28,773 bases of DNA from Pseudomonadota bacterium (GTDB lineage: Bacteria > Pseudomonadota > Alphaproteobacteria > Sphingomonadales > Sphingomonadaceae), in NCBI GenBank assembly GCA_023390415.1, contig JAEWCW010000048.1:1-28773 (forward strand). The letters are read 5' to 3'. Under the pieces are notes generated by a model, which had not been told where the DNA came from, ran no database searches, and saw only the letters and a program-made list of their open reading frames with translations. Position numbers and translations under genes: made by a program. Positions 24,097 through 28,773 of the stretch are shown here, piece by piece. Each line of letters opens with the position of its first letter. Within the stretch, counting starts at the first letter, position 1.

Positions 24097-24567
24097 TCAT
24101 CCAAATTGGTTAAGAAACCGTTCGCCAATCAGCCACAGACCACCGAAGGCGATCGCGACCCCGTAAGGAATTTCGAGTTGATCCTTGCGCTTGGCCATGC
24201 GGTGGCGGATCGCCATCGCCAGGGTCAGCGCCCCGCCGGCCAGCGACATGATGACGACAAGCATCATCACCGCCGCGGGCGGAAGCCACAGGGCGATGGC
24301 GGCGAGCAGCTTGACGTCGCCGCCGCCCATCAGCCCCAACGCGAAGGCGCCCGCGAAGATCGCGAACACCAGAAGGGCGATGCCGATGCGCCAGGCGACG
24401 TCCGGCCAGAGCGACAGGTCCGTCGCCCACCAGAAGGGGATCGCCGAAAGCGCGACCGCAAGGGTGAGCCAATTGGGAATGGTGCGGGTGCGCAGGTCTC
24501 CGACGGCCGCCGCGACCAGCGCCAGCGCCAGCAAAATCACCAGAAGATCGGAAACCCCGCCCTGCAT
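24097..24567 (-). CDS. cpaA: A24 family prepilin peptidase CpaA (TadV)
   Basis: An integral-membrane aspartic peptidase that removes the leader of Flp-type prepilins. The 156-residue protein is all transmembrane segments with the two catalytic aspartates, Asp24 in AAAVGDLRTRTIPN and Asp84 in the GxGD-type motif GLMGGGDVKLLAA. It lacks the methylase domain of PilD, as usual for the short Tad-type enzymes. It is the first gene of the minus-strand cpa operon. The 50-base gap to the divergent hydrolase gene must contain its promoter. No pilin gene lies next to it. Confidence 0.94.
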   Translation of the reverse strand: MQGGVSDLLVILLALALVAAAVGDLRTRTIPNWLTLAVALSAIPFWWATDLSLWPDVAWRIGIALLVFAIFAGAFALGLMGGGDVKLLAAIALWLPPAAVMMLVVIMSLAGGALTLAMAIRHRMAKRKDQLEIPYGVAIAFGGLWLIGERFLNQFG

Positions 24568-24617
24568 AAGTCATTGCTCTAGACGGCCATGCTTTCAAAA
24601 CCGTAACCAGCGCGCCG

Positions 24618-25553
24618 ATGGTAAACCCCAGCCTTAACCAAAGCCCCTTTGACCGCCGCGCGCGGCCTGCCGACGCCGAGATTCGCGAATGGCGAAGCCC
24701 CGACGGTTGGGTCCACCGCCGGCTCGATTGGCCGCAGCCCGCGGGCGCGAACATTCGCGGAACCCTGCTCTTCGCGAGTGGACGCGGCGATTTCATCGAG
24801 AAATATCTGGAGGCGGCAGCGCACTGGCACGCGCAGGGCTGGGCGGTGACGATGTTCGACTGGCGCGGGCAGGGAGGATCGCGCGGGCCCAATTCGACCG
24901 GCCACCTCGACAGTTTTGAGCCGCTGGTCGACGATCTTTCCGCCCTGGTCGCCGAGCTGAAGCAGGGGCCGGGCCCGCATGTCGCGGTCGCCCATTCGAT
25001 GGGGGGGCACGTGCTCGTCCGCGCGCTGGCCGAGAAGAGGGTGGCGCTCGACGCCGCGATCCTGATCGCGCCGATGCTCGGCATCAACAGCGGGCCCTTG
25101 CCGCCCTGGGCCGCGGCCTGGACTGCGGCCGCGATGGCCACGGGGTGGTGGCGGCGCACCCCCGTCTGGGGCAAGGCGCCGCGCGCGACGCGCCAGAAGG
25201 CGCTCACCTCCTCGTCCCAGCGTTATTCGGACGAGCAATGGTGGTGGAAGAAGGAGCCGGGCTTCCGGCTGGTCGCGCCGAGCTGGGGCTGGCTCGACGC
25301 CGCCTACCGCTCGTGCGCCCGGCTGACGGATGAGGCGCTGCGGGGAATCTCCACGCCGCTGCTGATCGTCGCGACCGAAACCGACCGGCTGGTCAGCGCC
25401 GCCGCGATCCGCCACGCGGCCGAGACCGTGCCCGGCGCGCGGCTCAAGATGTTCGCAGATGCGGGGCACGAAATCCTCCGCGAGGCGGATACCGTGCGGC
25501 TCGAGGCCCTGGCCGAGATCGACTCCTTCCTTGATTCACAGGCGCCGCGATGA
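24618..25553 (+). CDS. Alpha/beta hydrolase, lysophospholipase/monoacylglycerol-lipase-like
   Basis: A 311-residue serine hydrolase. The nucleophile Ser127 sits in VAVAHSMGGHVLVRAL, the acid is in IVATETDRLV and the histidine in FADAGHEIL. The N-terminal half has the MGL-like pattern GTLLFASGRGDFIEKYLEAA and FDWRGQGGSRG. The closest families as I judge by eye are PldB-type lysophospholipases and monoacylglycerol lipases. There is no signal peptide, so it is cytoplasmic. Its stop overlaps the next start (ATGA), coupling it to the flavoprotein, a pairing without an obvious metabolic reason. Confidence 0.9.
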   Translation: MVNPSLNQSPFDRRARPADAEIREWRSPDGWVHRRLDWPQPAGANIRGTLLFASGRGDFIEKYLEAAAHWHAQGWAVTMFDWRGQGGSRGPNSTGHLDSFEPLVDDLSALVAELKQGPGPHVAVAHSMGGHVLVRALAEKRVALDAAILIAPMLGINSGPLPPWAAAWTAAAMATGWWRRTPVWGKAPRATRQKALTSSSQRYSDEQWWWKKEPGFRLVAPSWGWLDAAYRSCARLTDEALRGISTPLLIVATETDRLVSAAAIRHAAETVPGARLKMFADAGHEILREADTVRLEALAEIDSFLDSQAPR

Positions 25554-26611
25554 AGGTCGCCATCGTCGGCGCCGGCATTGCGGGCGCCAGCCTCGCCGCC
25601 GAGCTTGCGCCGCATGCCGAGGTGCTGCTGCTCGAGGCCGAGGATCATCCGGGCTATCACTCCACCGGCCGCTCGGCAGCCTTCTGGTCGGAAAGCTATG
25701 GTGGTCCTCTCGTCCAGCCGCTGACCACCGCCTCGGGCCCGCTGCTCGCGCCCTTCCTTCGGCCGCGCGGCGCGCTCCATATTGCGCGCGACGCCGCCGG
25801 CGAAGCGGCGCTCGATGCGCTGGAGCGGGATTTCGCCGGAAGCGCGGTGCCGCTCCAGCGGATCGATCCCGCCACGCTCGTGCCCGGGCTGCGACCCGCG
25901 TGGCCGTCGGGCCTGTGGGAGCCGAGCTGCGCCGACATCGACGTCGCCGCCCTCCATTCCGCCTGCCTCGCCGACGCCAAGCGGGCCGGCGCCACGCTCG
26001 TCACCGGCGCCCGCGTCGATCGCATCGCCCATAGCCGCGCGGAGACGAGGGGGCAAAGCTTCGCGGCGGACGTGGTCGTCAATGCCGCGGGCGCCTGGGC
26101 GGACGAGGTGGCGAGCCTCGCGGGCGTCGATCCCCTCGGTATCCGCCCCTACCGCCGGACCATCGCCCAACTCCGCATCGACCCGCCGGCACCCGCGGAT
26201 CTGCCTTTGGTCATCGATGCCCTCGGCACCTTCTACTTCAAGCCCGAGGCGGGCGGCCGCCTCTGGCTGAGTCCCCATGACGAGACGGCGTGCGCCCCCT
26301 GCGACGCCGCCGCCGAGGAGCTGGACGTGGCGCTGGCCATCGACCGCTTAGAGAAGGCCGTGGACTGGCGCGTCGAGCGCATCGAGCGCGCCTGGGCCGG
26401 CCTCAGGAGCTTCGCACCCGATCGTCTGCCAATCTACGGCTACGCCCCCGGCCGCACCGACTTCTTCTGGTTCGCCGGCCAGGGCGGCTTCGGAATCCAG
26501 ACCGCCCCCGCCGCCGCCAAGCTCGCCGCGAGCCTCCTCCTAGGGACGTCCCCCGACGAAGCCGTCGCCGGGATCGATCCTGCCCCCTACTCACCTGAAC
26601 GGTTCCGCTGA
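25550..26611 (+). CDS. FAD-dependent D-amino-acid dehydrogenase-like oxidoreductase (DAO family)
   Basis: A 353-residue flavoprotein of the DadA/glycine-oxidase fold. The Rossmann motif VAIVGAGIAGASLAAELA opens it. GYHSTGRSAA at 35-44 follows and is what I recall from D-arginine dehydrogenase (DauA) of Pseudomonas aeruginosa. DVVVNAAGAWADEVA lies mid-protein, and the C-terminal FAD/substrate segment is WFAGQGGFGIQTAPAAAKLA. The likely reaction is oxidation of a D-amino acid to the 2-oxo acid with electrons passed to a quinone. Substrate range is not readable. There is no partner such as DauB; the gene is coupled to an alpha/beta hydrolase. Confidence 0.9.
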   Translation: MKVAIVGAGIAGASLAAELAPHAEVLLLEAEDHPGYHSTGRSAAFWSESYGGPLVQPLTTASGPLLAPFLRPRGALHIARDAAGEAALDALERDFAGSAVPLQRIDPATLVPGLRPAWPSGLWEPSCADIDVAALHSACLADAKRAGATLVTGARVDRIAHSRAETRGQSFAADVVVNAAGAWADEVASLAGVDPLGIRPYRRTIAQLRIDPPAPADLPLVIDALGTFYFKPEAGGRLWLSPHDETACAPCDAAAEELDVALAIDRLEKAVDWRVERIERAWAGLRSFAPDRLPIYGYAPGRTDFFWFAGQGGFGIQTAPAAAKLAASLLLGTSPDEAVAGIDPAPYSPERFR

Positions 26612-26629
26612 CGCTTCGCGAGGCTTTGC

Positions 26630-26677
26630 CGCTGGAATCTGGCTTCGCAAAGGCGCGAAGACGCTAAGGCGCTAAGG
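26630..26677 (+). repeat. Left arm of inverted repeat, 8-base periodic
   Basis: The arm reads CGCTGGAATCTGGCT followed by four 8-base units TCGCAAAG, GCGCGAAG, ACGCTAAG, GCGCTAAG and a final G. Against the reverse complement of 27067-27114 I count 41 identities in 47 aligned positions with two one-base gaps. It contains the TAG stop (26664-26666) of the enclosed gene. Its units GCAAAG and CGCGAAG (26647-26660) can also pair with CTTCGCG and CTTTGC at 26614-26629 into a local hairpin. Confidence 0.8.
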
Positions 26678-27056
26678 GGCCGCGACTGTTGACGACCCGT
26701 CTGAGACCTTCGCGGTAGGTCGAGGTGCCGAAGTTCATCAGCAGGCCGAGGGGTAGGTCCATCAGCCTCAGATATGTGAGCAGCTGCTTGACGTGGATGG
26801 GCGCGTAGCGCTCGGCGCATTTGAGCTCGATCAGCAAGACGCCTTCGATCAGCAGGTCGGCGCGAAAGCCTTCGTCGATGACGAGGTGATCGACACGGAT
26901 GGGGATCGGCTTCTGCCGCTCTACAACGAGGCCTCGCTGCTCCAGGCTGTGCGCCAGCACAGCCTCATAGACAGACTCCAGAAGCCCGGGGCCGAGCCGC
27001 TCGTGAACCTTGAAGCCGCAATCGACGGCAATGGTCGCCAAAGCTTCGACGTCCAG
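26664..27056 (-). CDS. GxxExxY protein (PD-(D/E)XK nuclease-like superfamily)
   Basis: A small protein of about 130 residues with the family hallmark GPGLLESVYEAVLAHSL (GxxExxY) near the N-terminus. A nuclease-like core follows: FRADLLIEGVLLIELKCAE, where Asp and Glu-x-Lys resemble the PD-(D/E)XK active site, and then HVKQLLTYLRLMDLPLGLLM with NFG after it. I place the start at CTG 27056: AAGGGAGG (27070-27063 on this strand) is six bases upstream, and DVEALATIAVDCGF then matches the usual family beginning. The only conventional start is TTG at 27041, which has a poor ribosome binding site. No ATG or GTG lies between the upstream stop and 27041. The biological role of the family is not known to me. 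Confidence 0.85.
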   Translation of the reverse strand: MDVEALATIAVDCGFKVHERLGPGLLESVYEAVLAHSLEQRGLVVERQKPIPIRVDHLVIDEGFRADLLIEGVLLIELKCAERYAPIHVKQLLTYLRLMDLPLGLLMNFGTSTYREGLRRVVNSRGPLAP

Positions 27057-27062
27057 GGCGAG

Positions 27063-27070
27063 CCTCCCTT
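27063..27070 (-). promoter_or_regulatory. Ribosome binding site supporting a CTG start
   Basis: On the minus strand AAGGGAGG is followed by six bases and then CTG at 27056-27054. This is near-ideal spacing and complementarity to the 16S rRNA 3' end. Its first bases are the last bases of the right repeat arm, so the arm supplies part of the translation signal. Confidence 0.55.
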
Positions 27071-27114
27071 CGCGGCTTTGCGGCTTCGCGTCTTTGCGAC
27101 AGCCAAATTCAGCG
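27067..27114 (-). repeat. Right arm of inverted repeat, 8-base periodic
   Basis: Read on the minus strand the arm is CGCTGAATTTGGCTG followed by units TCGCAAAG, ACGCGAAG, CCGCAAAG, CCGCGAAG and a final G. It mirrors the left arm with the same four-unit count. In each unit CGC at positions 2-4 and AAG at positions 6-8 are constant, while positions 1 and 5 vary. It lies directly upstream of the enclosed gene and forms its leader. Confidence 0.8.
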
Positions 27115-27115
27115 T

Positions 27116-27136
27116 CCGAACCCTCTCAGGATTCGG
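27116..27136 (-). terminator. Hairpin downstream of rnhA
   Basis: On the minus strand CCGAATCC-TGAGA-GGGTTCGG forms an 8-bp stem with one T-G wobble and a 5-base loop, 24 bases after the rnhA stop. No T-run follows, so it may act as a weak or Rho-assisted terminator or protect the 3' end. It abuts the right arm of the GxxExxY unit. Confidence 0.4.
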
Positions 27137-27160
27137 GGGAAGCGCAAGGATTGGTCCGAT

Positions 27161-27601
27161 TCAGCGCTTTTTGAATTGATCGGCGGCGGCGCAGGCGAGG
27201 GCGTCGGCGCGGTCGTTTTCGGGGTGGCCGCTATGGCCCTTCACCCAGTGCCAGGCGACCTGGTGGGGGCGGGCGGCTTCGAGCAGGGCCTGCCAGAGCT
27301 CGGCATTCTTGACCGGCTTTCGGTCGGCGGTCTTCCAGCCGTTCCTCTGCCAGCCGTGGATCCACTTGGTGATTCCGTCGCGGACATAATTGCTGTCGGT
27401 CCAGAGATCGACCTTGCAGGGCCGCTTGAGCGCGCCCAGGCCGTTGATCGCCGCGAGCAGCTCCATCCGGTTGTTGGTGGTCAGCGGCTCGCCGCCCGAA
27501 AGCTCCTTCTCGGCGCCGCCGGCACGAAGGATCACGCCCCAGCCGCCCGGCCCAGGATTGCCGCGGCAGGCGCCGTCGGTGAACATCTCGACTTCGGTCA
27601 T
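27161..27601 (-). CDS. rnhA: Ribonuclease HI
   Basis: A 146-residue RNase H that cuts the RNA strand of RNA-DNA hybrids in the cytoplasm. All catalytic residues are visible: Asp9 (MFTDGACRGNPGPGGWG), Glu47 (NNRMELLAAI), Asp69 (LWTDSNYV), His123 (VKGHSGHPEN) and Asp133 (NDRADALA). The basic handle region typical of RNase HI (WIHGWQRNGWKTADRKPVKN) is present. The start is the ATG at 27601; the frame extends upstream only inside ispH. It follows ispH by eight bases. In many alphaproteobacteria thrB lies between ispH and rnhA, but not here. Confidence 0.96.
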   Translation of the reverse strand: MTEVEMFTDGACRGNPGPGGWGVILRAGGAEKELSGGEPLTTNNRMELLAAINGLGALKRPCKVDLWTDSNYVRDGITKWIHGWQRNGWKTADRKPVKNAELWQALLEAARPHQVAWHWVKGHSGHPENDRADALACAAADQFKKR

Positions 27602-27609
27602 GCGGGCGG

Positions 27610-28557
27610 TCAGGCCGCCTGTAGGGCGGCGGGAAGCTTGAAGACCATCCTCTCCTCGATCCCCTCGATCGGCTCCTCGGTCACCTCGAATCGTATGGCG
27701 AGCGCATCGACGACCTCGCGGACCAAAACCTCGGGGGCGGATGCGCCGGCGGTGATGCCGAGGGTGCGGACGCCCTCCAGCCAGTCGAAATCGAGATCGC
27801 TGCCGCGGCCGATCAGCCGGGCCGGCGCGCCCTCGCGCTCGGCGACCTCGACCAGGCGGAGCGAGTTGGAGCTGTTCGGCGCGCCGATCACCAGCATCTT
27901 GTCGCAGCGGCCGGCAATCGCCTTCACCGCCGACTGCCGGTTCGAGGTCGCGTAGCAAATGTCCTCGCTACGCGGGGCCTGGATGGCCGGAAAGCGGCGC
28001 TTCAGGATGGAGAGGATCTCAGCGGTATCGTCGACCGAGAGCGTGGTCTGGGTGAGGAAGGCCAGCGAAGCGGGGTCCGCCGGTTGCACCGCCTCGGCGT
28101 CGGCGGCGGTCTCGATCAGGGTCATCGCGCCTTCGGGGACCTGGCCGAACGTCCCGATCACCTCGGGATGGCCGGCATGGCCGACGAACAGGATATGCTT
28201 GCCGTTCTCGATCAGGCGCTCGGCCTGGCGGTGGACCTTGGAGACGAGCGGGCAGGTCGCGTCGAGATATTCGAGGCCACGCTCGGCCGCCTTGGCCGGA
28301 ACCGCCTTGGGCACGCCATGGGCCGAGAAGACGACTGGAACGCCGTCCGGAACCTGATCGAGCTCGGGCACGAAGATCGCGCCCTTGGCCTTCAGGCTGT
28401 CGACGACGAACTTGTTGTGGACGATCTCGTGGCGGACGTAGACCGGCGCGCCGTAGCGCTCGAGCGCGAGCTCGACGATCCGGATCGCGCGATCGACACC
28501 GGCGCAGAAGCCGCGCGGCGCCGCGATCAGCAGGGTCAGTGGGGGCTTCACATTCAT
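27610..28557 (-). CDS. ispH: 4-hydroxy-3-methylbut-2-enyl diphosphate reductase IspH
   Basis: The last enzyme of the MEP isoprenoid pathway, a 4Fe-4S protein converting HMBPP to IPP and DMAPP. The 315-residue protein carries the three cluster cysteines: Cys18 (APRGFCAGVDRAI), Cys102 (LDATCPLVSKVH) and Cys201 (EDICYATSNRQSAV). It also has the substrate-binding segments VRHEIVHNKFVV, FSAHGVP, GHAGHPEVIG and NSSNSLRL. Length is normal. It is divergent from the lipoprotein gene across 102 bases, which must hold both promoters. A TATATG-like box near 28626-28631 is a possible -10 element for ispH. Confidence 0.97.
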   Translation of the reverse strand: MNVKPPLTLLIAAPRGFCAGVDRAIRIVELALERYGAPVYVRHEIVHNKFVVDSLKAKGAIFVPELDQVPDGVPVVFSAHGVPKAVPAKAAERGLEYLDATCPLVSKVHRQAERLIENGKHILFVGHAGHPEVIGTFGQVPEGAMTLIETAADAEAVQPADPASLAFLTQTTLSVDDTAEILSILKRRFPAIQAPRSEDICYATSNRQSAVKAIAGRCDKMLVIGAPNSSNSLRLVEVAEREGAPARLIGRGSDLDFDWLEGVRTLGITAGASAPEVLVREVVDALAIRFEVTEEPIEGIEERMVFKLPAALQAA

Positions 28558-28659
28558 CTTGGCTGGTCGCTACCGGATTGCTTGCCTCTGCGGAACCCGC
28601 TTCCTATGATCCGCGGCACAGGGCGCATATAGGCGTCGCCGCCTTAATTTCGAGGTATC

Positions 28660-28773
28660 ATGTCCAAATCCAAAGCGGCCCTCGCGGCCCTGATCGGCCT
28701 CTCCATCGCCGGCTGCTCGCGCGAAGGCGAGATCACGTCGACCGGAATCATCACCCATTACAGCGCCTGCCCG
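28660..28773 (+). CDS. N-terminus of a small lipoprotein (3' end outside window)
   Basis: The frame is open from ATG 28660 to the end of the window, 38 codons. It encodes a basic start (MSKSKAALAALIGLSIAGC) ending in a lipobox SIAGC, with lipidated Cys19, and then a mature part beginning SREGEITSTGIITHYSACP. GAGG lies four bases before the ATG. The GIIT...SACP segment resembles a conserved short lipoprotein family that I recall from sphingomonads, function unknown. Confidence 0.75.
   Translation, partial: MSKSKAALAALIGLSIAGCSREGEITSTGIITHYSACP

Larger units (their letters stand above)
26630..27114. mobile_element. Candidate GxxExxY gene cassette bounded by inverted arms
   Basis: One small gene is tightly enclosed by two imperfect inverted arms of 48 bases each. 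The unit sits between two convergent genes, starting 18 bases after the stop of the flavoprotein gene and ending beside a hairpin that follows rnhA. No transposase is inside, and no target-site duplication is visible beside the arms. It could be a non-autonomous mobile unit or simply a gene with repetitive untranslated ends. Confidence 0.4.

Noticed and set aside
22158..24582. Long + strand frames opposite cpaC, cpaB and cpaA
   Set aside because: The minus strand encodes complete secretin, CpaB and prepilin peptidase with catalytic or structural motifs; the + frames are antisense shadows.
26614..26660. Terminator of the flavoprotein gene
   Set aside because: A hairpin of 7 + 6 base pairs with an internal loop can form, but it has no T-run and its right half belongs to the repeat arm, so it is described with the arm and not called a terminator.
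26921..27106. A second minus-strand frame starting within the right arm (MAVAKTRSRK...)
   Set aside because: It reads the repeat arm and the GxxExxY gene in the wrong frame, ending in sequence with no family features. A frameshift is not needed to explain the gene.
1..28773. tRNA, rRNA, CRISPR and prophage genes
   Set aside because: I looked in the gaps for T-loop sequences such as GGTTCGAATCC, for spaced direct repeats and for integrase or phage structural motifs. None was seen, and almost all sequence is occupied by chromosomal genes.

Overview
The window is GC-rich, densely packed bacterial chromosome from an alphaproteobacterium, most likely a member of the Sphingomonadales. The signs are a Ros/MucR regulator, an alphaproteobacterial Fur/Mur, an FzlA-like glutathione-transferase-fold protein, a Caulobacter-style Cpa/Tad pilus cluster, and the gene order tsaB-rimI-mucR-fur-plsC-miaB followed by phoH-ybeY-corC. 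This placement rests on protein motifs and gene order read by eye, not on a database search. No rRNA, tRNA, CRISPR array, prophage or complete insertion sequence is visible. No gap between genes exceeds about 200 bases.

Layout. Positions 1-524 hold the 3' end of an alanine-rich heptad-repeat protein. Positions 591-3402 are a tightly coupled operon of a type III polyketide synthase, a SAM methyltransferase and a FAD oxidoreductase, probably making a modified phenolic or pyrone lipid. Two exported proteins of unknown function follow (3456-5379), the first with two DUF2059-like modules joined by proline-rich linkers. Positions 5450-11042 are a housekeeping run on the + strand: fzlA-like, nfu, tsaB, rimI, mucR (with a strong terminator), fur/mur, plsC and miaB. 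A three-gene minus-strand block (11026-13734) follows: a secreted possibly lysozyme-like protein, a GAF protein and a Core-2/I-branching-type glycosyltransferase. It separates miaB from phoH-ybeY-corC and an enoyl-CoA hydratase (13928-17146).

Positions 17150-24567 carry a minus-strand operon for a Flp/Tad pilus, transcribed cpaA-cpaB-cpaC-cpaD-cpaE-tadB-tadC, then a small membrane protein. The assembly ATPase gene cpaF/tadA is not in its usual place between cpaE and tadB, and no Flp pilin is visible. Divergent from it are an alpha/beta hydrolase and a D-amino-acid-dehydrogenase-like flavoprotein that overlap by four bases. The end of the window has rnhA and ispH on the minus strand and the first 38 codons of a lipoprotein.

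The most unusual structure lies between the flavoprotein gene and rnhA. A small GxxExxY-family (PD-(D/E)XK-like) gene is bounded by imperfect inverted arms of about 48 bases (26630-26677 and 27067-27114). The arms are built from an 8-base unit of the form NCGCNAAG. One arm ends in the probable ribosome binding site for a CTG start, and the other contains the stop codon. The whole looks like a compact, possibly mobile gene cassette of about 485 bases.
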